Source of the DNA: Wagnerdoeblera intermedia | Lineage (GTDB): Bacteria > Pseudomonadota > Alphaproteobacteria > Rhodobacterales > Rhodobacteraceae | DNA length: 64,000 bases | Assembly (NCBI RefSeq): GCF_042647465.1 | Contig: NZ_JBHRVN010000004.1 | Strand: one strand, 5' to 3' | In this document: positions 51,834 through 58,894 of the stretch, piece by piece | How the letters are laid out: each line of letters opens with the position of its first letter | Numbering within the stretch: position 1 is the stretch's first letter | The notes under the pieces: generated by a model | Database searches by the model: none | What the model was told of the DNA's origin: nothing | What the model saw: the letters and a program-made list of their open reading frames with translations, nothing else | Made by a program: the position numbers and the translations under genes

Positions 51834-51958
51834 GTAGATTATCCTTGCAATCCTTGAATCTATATACGCACTATTCATGAAGTCACAAGTGTTAACCCTG
51901 CGTTTAATCCTGCCCTGCCGGCCCCGGATCTTCCGCGCAGGATCCCCCGGAGAACCCC
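51834..51958. promoter_or_regulatory. Divergent flgB/fliI control region with a CtrA-like box
   Basis: This 125-base region must hold the promoters of both flagellar units. TTAA at 51892 and TTAA at 51904 are eight bases apart; the CtrA consensus is TTAA-N7-TTAA, so this is an imperfect candidate. CtrA controls flagellar genes in Rhodobacter, which makes the site plausible but unproven. Confidence 0.3.
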
Positions 51959-53323
51959 ATGCCGTTCGACGCCCGCGCTGAGCGCACATCCCTGAGCCGC
52001 CTTGAGACGCTGCTGCGACAGCGTCCCGATGACAGGATCAGCGGCAGGGTGCTGCAGATCTCGGGCATGGAACTTCGGGCAGAGGGGCTGCGCTACGCCG
52101 CAAGAATCGGTGATCACGTCGAGGTTGCGGGACGGGTGCGCGGTGAAGTCGTCGGCCTGCGGCCTGAAGGCGTGCAGATTCTGCCCTTCGGCTCCTGGGA
52201 GGGCATCGCCGCCGGGGACCGGGTTGAACTGATGGCGGGCGGGCAGCAGATCTATCCCGACGACAGCTGGCTGGGCCGGGTGATTGACCCTTTCGGAGCA
52301 GCCCTCGACGGACAGCCTCTGGCGGGCGGGGCGACACCGCGCGACATCCGAAGCCCGGCGCCCGCGGCTTTCAGCCGACGCCGCACCGGGGCGAAACTTG
52401 AAACCGGCGTCAAAGCCCTTGATATTTTTGCGCCACTTTGCCGCGGGCAACGGATCGGCATTTTTGCCGGCTCAGGCGTGGGTAAATCCACGCTGATGGC
52501 CATGCTGGCGCGTCAGACGGATGCCGAAGTGATTGTCATGGGGCTGGTGGGCGAGCGTGGCCGTGAGGTTCAGGACTTTATTGAACGCGACCTTGGCCCT
52601 GAGGGGATGGCGCGCAGCTGTCTGATTGTGGCCACCTCGGATCTGCCGCCCCTGGCCCGCCGCCAGGCAGCCTGGACGGCGACCACCGTGGCTGAGCATT
52701 TCCGCGACCAGGGCAAACAGGTGCTTCTGATGCTCGACAGCGTTACGCGCTTTGCCATGGCCCAGCGTGAAATCGGCCTCTCTGCCGGCGAGCCTCCGGC
52801 CTCTCGTGGCTATACGCCGACGGTCTTTGCAGAACTGCCGAAACTTCTGGAGCGATCCGGCCCCGGACAGGCCGGGCAGGGTGACATCAGCGCGATCTAT
52901 ACCGTGCTCGTCGATGGTGATGACATGAATGATCCGGTCGCGGATGCGGTGCGCGGTATTCTTGACGGCCATATTATCCTTGACCGCCGCATTGCCGAGG
53001 GCGGTCGCTATCCGGCGGTGCATATCCTGAAATCGGTCTCGCGGATGCTGCCGCAGTGCCATACGCCCATCGAGCAGGAGATCATGCGGATCGCGCGGCG
53101 GGCGCTGGCGCGCTATGCCGATGTCGAAGATCTGGCGCGGATCGGGGCCTACCGGCCCGGGACCGACCGCGAGACCGACAGCGCCATTGCTTTTGCCTCA
53201 GAGGCCGAAGCCTTCCTGATGCAGGGCCGAAATGAGGCGCTGAGCTCCGCCGAAGGCTTTGCAGCCCTTTACGGGCTGCTGACTGCGGCGGGCTATCAGA
53301 TCGATCTCAAAGCCTTCAGCTGA
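51959..53323 (+). CDS. fliI: Flagellar export ATPase FliI
   Basis: The 454-residue ATPase delivers substrates to the export gate. It has the F1-like core with Walker A GIFAGSGVGKSTLMAMLARQ near residue 165 and Walker B LLMLDSVTRFAMAQREI near residue 257, and PPASRGYTPTVFAELPKLLE. The N-terminal oligomerisation domain is complete. A GGAGA site precedes the ATG. The last eight bases overlap the end of the opposing fliJ-like gene. Confidence 0.97.
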   Translation: MPFDARAERTSLSRLETLLRQRPDDRISGRVLQISGMELRAEGLRYAARIGDHVEVAGRVRGEVVGLRPEGVQILPFGSWEGIAAGDRVELMAGGQQIYPDDSWLGRVIDPFGAALDGQPLAGGATPRDIRSPAPAAFSRRRTGAKLETGVKALDIFAPLCRGQRIGIFAGSGVGKSTLMAMLARQTDAEVIVMGLVGERGREVQDFIERDLGPEGMARSCLIVATSDLPPLARRQAAWTATTVAEHFRDQGKQVLLMLDSVTRFAMAQREIGLSAGEPPASRGYTPTVFAELPKLLERSGPGQAGQGDISAIYTVLVDGDDMNDPVADAVRGILDGHIILDRRIAEGGRYPAVHILKSVSRMLPQCHTPIEQEIMRIARRALARYADVEDLARIGAYRPGTDRETDSAIAFASEAEAFLMQGRNEALSSAEGFAALYGLLTAAGYQIDLKAFS

Positions 53324-53744
53324 CCGCCTGACGCGCAAATCGGGCCGTCGTCAGATCTGAAAGCGCGGCCTCTTCCCGGGCCAGCCGCTCGCAGCGCTGA
53401 GCGCTGCGAATGTCGTCTCCAAGCCGTTCATAGGTTTTGCCACGGGTGAAACTGGCCATGACCGTGTCGCGCAGCGCGTCGATCCGGCCCGTCATTTCAC
53501 GGGTCACCTGGCGCTGGCGGTCCTGCTCGCGGCGCAACTCTGCCAGAAAGCGTCCGATATAGGGCAGCGATTCCGTCATGACGGAGCGCGCCTCAAGGCC
53601 CGCGCGGGTGTCGAGGGCGGCAATCTCGCCCTCCGCCCGGGCGCGGCGGCCCTGCGCATCGTTCAGATCGCGCGACAGCCGCTCAAGGTCCTGATTTTCA
53701 ATCCGCTGCATCAGTTGCAGCGCCTGCAGACGACGATTCATCAT
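53316..53744 (-). CDS. FliJ-like coiled-coil protein
   Basis: The 142-residue protein is almost entirely helical with long charged heptad stretches (LERLSRDLNDAQGRRARAEG; FLAELRREQDRQRQVTREMT), the form of FliJ, the stalk of the FliI ATPase ring. Sequence identity to known FliJ is not evident by eye, so the name rests on position, size and coiled coil. It is unusual that it faces fliI, overlapping its end by eight bases, and forms an operon with motA through a 4-nt ATGA overlap. Confidence 0.65.
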   Translation of the reverse strand: MMNRRLQALQLMQRIENQDLERLSRDLNDAQGRRARAEGEIAALDTRAGLEARSVMTESLPYIGRFLAELRREQDRQRQVTREMTGRIDALRDTVMASFTRGKTYERLGDDIRSAQRCERLAREEAALSDLTTARFARQAVS

Positions 53745-54601
53745 ACCACCGACCTCTGGGCCTGTTCGACCTCTTCAAAACTGGGCTGAATAAATTTCGG
53801 AAGGTTGCCGCGGGCGACCTCGGAGCAGATATTGGGCGGATTTCCCTTGACCGTGCAGGCAATCATGTCGCGGATCGCCTTCATCAGATGGGCATCCTGC
53901 TCTTCGATCTGGTTCAGACGCGAGGCGACGGGCTGCACCATGCAATAGGCCATGAAAACCCCGAGGAAGGTGCCGACCAGCGCACCGGCGATCATGGCGC
54001 CAAGGATCTCCGGCGGCTCATCCACAGAGGCCATGGTCTTAATGACCCCGAGAACCGCCGCCACGATCCCGATTGCCGGAAGCCCGTCCGAGCCTGAGAG
54101 CAGCGCCGAAGCCGGGGCCGCCACTTCGGCCTCGTAGATCTCGATGCGGCGATTGAGCACATCTTCAACCTGGTAGGGGTCGTCGAACTGCATGGAGATC
54201 ATGCGGAAGCTGTCGATGATCAGATCGCGGGCCGGGCGAAACGCAAGGATACGCGGATAGCGTGCAAAGATATCGCTGCTCTCAGGGCGCTCAATATGGG
54301 GTTCGACCGCAAGGATACCCCGGTTGCGGTAAAGCCGCGTCAGTTCATAGAGCAGCTTCAGAAGATCGGCATAATCCGTCTTTGTCCAGCGCGGCCCCCG
54401 CAGCGCACGCATCACGCCGTGCCAGCATTCGAACATCATCGGCACGGAGTTGGAGATCACAAAGGCGCCAAGCGCCGCACCGCCAACCATCATACCCTCA
54501 AAGGGGAGGGCATGCAGCAGGATATCCATCTTGCCGCCCGACAGCATATAGCCCCCGAAGACAAGCCCGATTACCAGCATTGTCCCGATTATCACCGTCA
54601 T
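53741..54601 (-). CDS. motA: Flagellar motor stator protein MotA
   Basis: The 286-residue protein forms the ion channel and torque unit with MotB. It has the four expected spans: IIGTMLVIGLVFGGYML, MMVGGAALGAFVISNSVPMM, and the pair LPAIGIVAAVLGVIKTM and AMIAGALVGTFLGVFMAYCM near 172-225. The cytoplasmic loop after span two has the charged rotor-contact region. The conserved proline is in the third span. motB is not next to it: a rightward gene intervenes. Confidence 0.95.
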   Translation of the reverse strand: MTVIIGTMLVIGLVFGGYMLSGGKMDILLHALPFEGMMVGGAALGAFVISNSVPMMFECWHGVMRALRGPRWTKTDYADLLKLLYELTRLYRNRGILAVEPHIERPESSDIFARYPRILAFRPARDLIIDSFRMISMQFDDPYQVEDVLNRRIEIYEAEVAAPASALLSGSDGLPAIGIVAAVLGVIKTMASVDEPPEILGAMIAGALVGTFLGVFMAYCMVQPVASRLNQIEEQDAHLMKAIRDMIACTVKGNPPNICSEVARGNLPKFIQPSFEEVEQAQRSVV

Positions 54602-54659
54602 GCGCTGCTCCCGTTTCGCTGATGCATGACCATGACAAGTATATCGTTATTTATTCTTT

Positions 54660-54697
54660 GGAAAGCATTGGATATGAGCACATTATACATGCTTTCC
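54660..54697. repeat. Inverted repeat in the motA/unknown-gene divergent region
   Basis: Perfect 9-bp arms GGAAAGCAT (54660-54668) and ATGCTTTCC (54689-54697) are 20 bases apart, between motA and a rightward membrane protein gene. The arrangement suits a dimeric regulator operator but no known box is recognised. TTGGAA and TATACA are nearby but their spacing (20) is poor for a promoter. Confidence 0.45.
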
Positions 54698-54713
54698 AGA
54701 CGGAGTGGGTTCC

Positions 54714-55712
54714 ATGGCAGATCATCATGCACCGATAGTCAGACTTTTCGGACCTGGAGAGTTGCCGGTGCGTATTCCGGACTGGCCGGAGGCGGTGGGG
54801 CTGGCGGTTTGCCGCGTAGAGGGCAAGACGCTTGCTTTCGTGCCCTGGCACGTCTCAGAGAAGCCGCAGGTGCTGCGTCGCCGCCTGGTGAATGAGGCGG
54901 GGCCGGCCCTTCAGGGCTTCGTTTTCTATCCGGCCGCGAAGGGCAGCACGCCGGTCACGCTGCCGCCCGGAGAAGACGCCCGCATCCTGGGCGAACTCGA
55001 CAGCGCCATGCGGGGGCTTCCGCGTCTGCTGGAAGAGGCCAATGATTTCGCGATCAACTTCGAATTTGCCGCGGAAGAAGGGCTGAGCCTTGATGCGCTC
55101 AGCGACGGAAACCGCCGCAAGGCGGAACTGGCGGCGAAAGCGCAGCCGGTGATCACCGATCAGCTGCCCGTCGGCTATGTGCCCTTCGTCAAAGCTGATC
55201 CGGACTGTGAAATGATCGCAGGCGCGGTTCTGCGCCCGGCGGGCGCTGCCGGGGTCGATCTGGTGTTGCAGCCCAATGCCAATGCCCGCGAACTTCCCGC
55301 CGAGGTTTCGGTGCTGGTGCGCGAAGACAGTCTGCGCGTTGCCATCCAGCTTGGTCCGATTCTGGTGAACGGGCGGCTGCCTGCGGTGCTGCGCCTTCCC
55401 TCCGGCGCGCTGATGCTGGGCAAAACCGGCGGACGTCCGGTGCCGGCGATGGTGCTGCGCCGCTCAGGCATGCTCTTTGTCGCGCCGGATTATTCTGCTG
55501 TGGCAACAGCGCCCCAACCCTCTGTGCCCGAAGCGAAAAAAGCGTCGAAACTGCCATGGGTCTGGATATTGGGCGGCCTCCTGGCCCTGGTGACCACCCT
55601 CGCGGTGGCGGGGGCTGTTGTCTGGGCGCTGCAGCCTGCTGCCCCCGAGCCGCAGCCTCTGGCACCGGTTGAGGATCTTCGCTCGAACCTCTTCGCTCCG
55701 GCCCCGCAATAA
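54714..55712 (+). CDS. Unrecognised membrane-anchored protein between motA and motB
   Basis: The 332-residue protein has no signal peptide. A soluble part of about 275 residues is followed by one strong span near residue 285 (WVWILGGLLALVTTLAVAGA) and a short tail rich in Pro, so it is tail-anchored with the bulk probably cytoplasmic. A linker of Pro, Ala and Lys (APQPSVPEAKKASKLP) precedes the span. I recognise no domain. The GGAG ribosome-binding site and the terminator behind it indicate a real gene. Its position between motA and motB, on the opposite strand, suggests a link with motility, which is inference. Confidence 0.8.
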   Translation: MADHHAPIVRLFGPGELPVRIPDWPEAVGLAVCRVEGKTLAFVPWHVSEKPQVLRRRLVNEAGPALQGFVFYPAAKGSTPVTLPPGEDARILGELDSAMRGLPRLLEEANDFAINFEFAAEEGLSLDALSDGNRRKAELAAKAQPVITDQLPVGYVPFVKADPDCEMIAGAVLRPAGAAGVDLVLQPNANARELPAEVSVLVREDSLRVAIQLGPILVNGRLPAVLRLPSGALMLGKTGGRPVPAMVLRRSGMLFVAPDYSAVATAPQPSVPEAKKASKLPWVWILGGLLALVTTLAVAGAVVWALQPAAPEPQPLAPVEDLRSNLFAPAPQ

Positions 55713-55716
55713 CGAG

Positions 55717-55747
55717 AAAAGCCCCCGCGTTCTGCGGGGGCTTTTTT
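55717..55747. terminator. Bidirectional terminator between the unknown gene and motB
   Basis: A perfect hairpin has 12-bp arms AAAAGCCCCCGC and GCGGGGGCTTTT with a five-base loop. It lies between two convergent genes. Confidence 0.92.
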
Positions 55748-55748
55748 A

Positions 55749-56594
55749 TCAGTCGAGGGCCGATCCCAGTTCCAGGGTGACCCGGCGGTTGCGCGGATCA
55801 GCGGGTTGCAGCGGATCGAGCGGGCGCGAAGTCCCGGCCCCCGAAATCAGCGTGAACCGTGCCTCGGGAATGCCAAGATCGCGCAGCGCCCGTCGCACGG
55901 CCTGTGCCCGCGCCCCGGAGAGATCCCAGGGGTCGGTGCTTTCAGCGCCTCCGTCAGCGCTTTGCGCGCTGTGGCCGGTGATACGCACCGGATGGGGCAG
56001 GGCAATGACCGTCGGGGCCAGGACCTTCAGAACCTCAGTCATCTGCTCCGTCGGCGCGCCGCTGCCCTCGCCGAACTTCGGCGCATCGCCGAGGTCGAGG
56101 ATGTCCACGACCAGCTGACCCTCAATCTGACGCACGAGCAGATTGCCCGCCAGATTGGAAAGCGCGGAGCTGTTGCGAATGTTTTCAAGGAACTGCCGCC
56201 CGGCATTCTCAAGTGCTTCGCCCAGAGGCGCCGGGGTGTTGTCGCGGCGGCTTTCGGCTGCCAGATCCGCCCAGGGGTTGGGCGCACCGGCCTGGGTCTT
56301 ATCGGTCTCTGCTGCAGGTGCGCTCAGGACGTTCTCATCCTTCGCAACGGCAGACCCCTGCAGGATCCCTTCACCGCCTGGCTGACCGGCAACATTATCG
56401 GTGGGCGTGAAATATTCTGCGATGCCGTTGAGTTTATTCTCATCGGTGACCGCAAGGATCCAAAGCAGCAGAAAGAAGGCCATCATCGCCGTCATAAAAT
56501 CGGCATAGGCCACCTTCCAGTGACCGCCATGGCGCGGCGCATGGCCGGGCCTTTTCTGGCGGCGCACGATGACCGGCGCGGCTTTCTTGGCCAC
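55749..56594 (-). CDS. motB: Flagellar motor stator protein MotB
   Basis: The 281-residue protein anchors the stator to peptidoglycan and carries the proton-binding Asp. The single N-terminal span has the motif WKVAYADFMTAMMAFFLLLW with Asp at residue 32. The OmpA-like C-terminal domain contains HPVRITGHSAQSADG near residue 203 and ends with NRRVTLEL. Translation starts with GTG. The ribosome-binding site GGGAG lies in the arm of a strong hairpin (see the regulatory entry), so translation may be limited. Confidence 0.94.
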   Translation of the reverse strand: MAKKAAPVIVRRQKRPGHAPRHGGHWKVAYADFMTAMMAFFLLLWILAVTDENKLNGIAEYFTPTDNVAGQPGGEGILQGSAVAKDENVLSAPAAETDKTQAGAPNPWADLAAESRRDNTPAPLGEALENAGRQFLENIRNSSALSNLAGNLLVRQIEGQLVVDILDLGDAPKFGEGSGAPTEQMTEVLKVLAPTVIALPHPVRITGHSAQSADGGAESTDPWDLSGARAQAVRRALRDLGIPEARFTLISGAGTSRPLDPLQPADPRNRRVTLELGSALD

Positions 56595-56601
56595 TCTGTC
56601 T

Positions 56602-56628
56602 CTCCCGCAGCTGTAATCTCTGCGGGAG
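56602..56628 (-). promoter_or_regulatory. Hairpin enclosing the motB ribosome-binding site
   Basis: On the motB mRNA, CTCCCGCAG and CTGCGGGAG form a perfect 9-bp stem with a nine-base loop. The GGGAG that pairs with 16S rRNA is in the 3' arm, seven bases before the GTG start. A stem this GC-rich would hide the site unless melted or replaced by another fold. Confidence 0.55.
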
Positions 56629-56637
56629 GGATAGCAA

Positions 56638-56673
56638 GTTTATCAAGAACAGATAAGACTATTCTTGATAAAC
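56638..56673. repeat. AT-rich inverted repeat between mucR and motB
   Basis: Perfect 12-bp arms GTTTATCAAGAA and TTCTTGATAAAC flank a 12-base spacer. It stands seven bases behind the mucR stop codon and upstream of motB. No T run follows on the minus strand, so a terminator is uncertain; an operator or mRNA hairpin is possible. Confidence 0.5.
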
Positions 56674-56679
56674 CTCAGG

Positions 56680-57099
56680 TTATTCCGCGTCACTTGGCTG
56701 ACGGCTGTATTTGCCGAATCCAACTGAGCGCGCATAGTTCGCTTTGCGCTCCGAATAACCCGGAGCGACAAGGGGATAGTCATCGGCAAGACCAAACTTC
56801 TGGCGATATTCGCTTTCGGTCATGCCGTGCTCGGCGCCAAGGTGGCGCTTGAGCATTTGAAATCCTTTACCGCAGCAGAGGCAGAAGATCTTGTCCCGAC
56901 GCAACGCTGACTCAGGGGTCAGACCGCTGGCCACCGCGGCATGCAAAGCAGCCGGAGGCGGAGCGTCTGGCGGAGCGTCCGCAAGCTCCAGAGTCAGACG
57001 GGTCGTCAGAGCAACAATAGCTTCCACAGTCGCATCTGGTCGGGAAGCAAAAGCCGATACAATTTGCGCCACCAATGCGGTCTTATCAGGCGTATCCAT
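56680..57099 (-). CDS. Ros/MucR family zinc-finger transcriptional regulator
   Basis: The 139-residue DNA-binding protein has the characteristic Ros/MucR zinc finger: CLCCGKGFQMLKRHLGAEHG near residue 74 with two Cys and two His ligands, then MTESEYRQKFGL. The N-terminal half is an oligomerisation region of Ala- and Leu-rich helices. MucR proteins repress exopolysaccharide and control motility in rhizobia and Brucella by binding AT-rich sites. Its place between motB and the flgD block suggests control of motility genes. The upstream region is long and AT-rich, which fits autoregulation. Confidence 0.93.
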   Translation of the reverse strand: MDTPDKTALVAQIVSAFASRPDATVEAIVALTTRLTLELADAPPDAPPPAALHAAVASGLTPESALRRDKIFCLCCGKGFQMLKRHLGAEHGMTESEYRQKFGLADDYPLVAPGYSERKANYARSVGFGKYSRQPSDAE

Positions 57100-57478
57100 G
57101 TCTTAACACTTTCAGACCGTAACATTAATAAATTTATATGGGCCGACTATAGTATGTGATTCAAGAGATGATAATCCCTACCCAGGTTAAAATGTCGCAT
57201 GCTTCGGGTCAATCAGCGGCTTTACGCCCTTGCTCTTTTCGAGGAATGGCTCTGGAAATTCACATAATTAACAAAAAGTTGCTAATCTGACAAATGATCA
57301 GCGGTAACCAGTGACAGAATCAGCGGCGCTCTCTTTCCGCAGGGCGCGCCCGGATTTGTATTTGCCTTTAAATCATCATCTGCATGTGCTTGCGCTGCGG
57401 GTTCATGGCGTATAGGCGGTGCAGACATCGCAATACTGGCAGCTGTGGCTGCGACTATATGTCCGGTACCATAGGTAT
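57100..57478. promoter_or_regulatory. Long AT-rich intergenic region upstream of mucR
   Basis: These 379 bases separate leftward mucR from a rightward broken gene and have clearly lower GC than their surroundings between about 57115 and 57300. I see no coding frame. The region probably carries the mucR promoter and MucR-type AT-rich binding sites. TTAACAAAAAGTTGC near 57267 resembles a half-conserved CtrA box. Nothing more specific can be supported. Confidence 0.45.
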
Positions 57479-58124
57479 ATGATCCTCAAAGCACTCTGGA
57501 GCGGCGCTCTCAAGCCGGCGCAGTCTGTCCCCTGCCGCTGCCCTCAACTCCTGTCCGTTTTCCCTTTTGCCATTGTCATCCTGGAAGACCGGACCAGCAC
57601 GGCTCCAAAGCTGCGGATCTGTGATGAGCGGCGGGCCGTAACGCCGGACCTGACGGTCGGTGATGTCGTGGCCGAAGAGCTTGATATCGACGTTCCGCCG
57701 GGGGCCTGCGTGGTGATCTGCAACCACCGCGTGGCGGGGGGGGGTCTCAGAGAGTTTCGCATTTGCGGCCGAAATCCTCTACTCCGTCATTGTGGAATCC
57801 GAAGCCCGTAATGAGCTGGCTTTGTTTGACTGGGCGCTGCGCAGCTTCACGCTTTCGTGGCGGGACTCGCTTTGCACGGATGGCGGCAGTGTGGATCGCC
57901 TGTGCCGCAGAGCGATCGAGCGGATTTCGGGCTGGCAGCCGGGGGCCTCGACGCTGCAGGATTATCTGCGCCTCGCTGAGCCGGACTATGTGGAATACCC
58001 TGCCGAACCCGATCTTGCGCAGAAGCTCACGCCCGGCTCTGACATGAAGGATTTCGGTCAGGCGCTGATCGCAGCCTTTCCGGGCAATCGTCAGCTTCGA
58101 AGCTACGAAAATCATTGCCACTAA
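57479..58124 (+). pseudogene. Unrecognised gene interrupted at a nine-G tract (frameshifted or phase-variable)
   Basis: Two reading frames join at a run of nine G residues (57736-57744). The first, open from ATG at 57479, ends with ELDIDVPPGACVVICNHRVA and then a short out-of-frame tail to a stop at 57811. The second continues ESFAFAAEILYSVIVESEAR followed by NELALFDWALRSFTLSWRD to the stop at 58124. With eight Gs the two would form one protein of about 214 residues. Both parts have protein-like composition. No domain is recognised. The start is uncertain. The alternatives are a sequencing error in the homopolymer, a decayed gene, or slipped-strand phase variation. Confidence 0.5.
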
Positions 58125-58125
58125 G

Positions 58126-58157
58126 ATGAATAGTCAAATTTATATTTGACTATTCAT
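58126..58157. repeat. Perfect AT-rich palindrome upstream of the sigma factor gene
   Basis: Perfect 14-bp arms ATGAATAGTCAAAT and ATTTGACTATTCAT flank a TTAT loop. It begins one base after the broken gene's stop codon and ends 44 bases before the sigma factor ATG. It could be an operator for the sigma gene or a stem at the end of the upstream message; no T run follows. GACTATTC also occurs at 56657-56664, overlapping the mucR-side inverted repeat. Confidence 0.55.
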
Positions 58158-58201
58158 GCCGATCTGTCAGGAAGGGCAGACAGATCCGGTGATATGCCCA
58201 G

Positions 58202-58894
58202 ATGCCTCGCAGTTTCCGAAAACCCATCCCCGACCTTGACCAGGAGCGCGCTCTGCTTCGCGCCTGGCAGGGCTGTGGTGATACGCGCGCGCTCGGCGCG
58301 CTGATTGCGGCCTCGCAGCCGCAGATGCGGGCCATGGCGCGGCGGCTCTCGCGGACCCATACGGAGGATCTTCTCGCCGAAGGCCAGATCGCGCTGATTG
58401 AGGCTGCCAGCCGCTGGCAGGCACAGGGGAGCGTGCGGTTTTTCTCTTATGCCTCGATTGGCGTGCGGGCGGCGATGTTGCAGGCCCATTGCCGCCTTCA
58501 GACCCCCGTCAGCCAGCCCGAGCGTGCGCTGCGCGATGCGCTTTCGGGCCGCCGCGGCGAGGCGGTTGCCGCACAGGCAGAGGCGGCGCTCAATCTGGCA
58601 GGGATCGATGAGAATATGCCGGATCTCTCGACGCCTGCCGCCGAAGACATCGCCCTCGGGCGGGAGCGGCGGCGCAGTCTGCGCCAGGCCCTCGCGGGCG
58701 CTTTGCGCCCTTTAGGCCGGACCGAGCGTCACCTGGTGATGCGCCATCTCCTGCGCGGTGAGGATGACTTCGACCGGCTCGCCACGGGCCTTGGCATGGC
58801 CCCGGCCCGCGCCCGTCAGATTGAAGGGCGTGCCCTTCACAAAATGCGCAACGCTTTGTTGCATGCCGGATTTGGTCCGGGGGACTTGAACTGA
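58202..58894 (+). CDS. Sigma-70 family RNA polymerase sigma factor in the flagellar block
   Basis: The 230-residue protein has sigma region 2 with EDLLAEGQIALIEAASRWQA near residue 59 and GSVRFFSYASIGVRAAML, the polymerase-binding and -10 recognition part. Region 4 follows near 165-220 (RPLGRTERHLVMRHLLRGED; FDRLATGLGMAPARARQIEG), with a helix-turn-helix. Region 1.1 is absent and the linker is short, so it is a group 3/RpoH-like alternative factor. It overlaps fliK by one base (TGATG), so its control is probably tied to late hook genes. Which promoters it serves is unknown. Confidence 0.88.
   Translation: MPRSFRKPIPDLDQERALLRAWQGCGDTRALGALIAASQPQMRAMARRLSRTHTEDLLAEGQIALIEAASRWQAQGSVRFFSYASIGVRAAMLQAHCRLQTPVSQPERALRDALSGRRGEAVAAQAEAALNLAGIDENMPDLSTPAAEDIALGRERRRSLRQALAGALRPLGRTERHLVMRHLLRGEDDFDRLATGLGMAPARARQIEGRALHKMRNALLHAGFGPGDLN

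Noticed and set aside
57455..57727. Leftward open frame across the first half of the broken gene
   Set aside because: It has no ribosome-binding site or recognisable features, and the rightward frames continue logically across the G tract.
56638..58157. The two AT-rich palindromes as ends of a mobile element
   Set aside because: Their sequences differ except for an eight-base match, there is no transposase between them, and no target duplication is visible.
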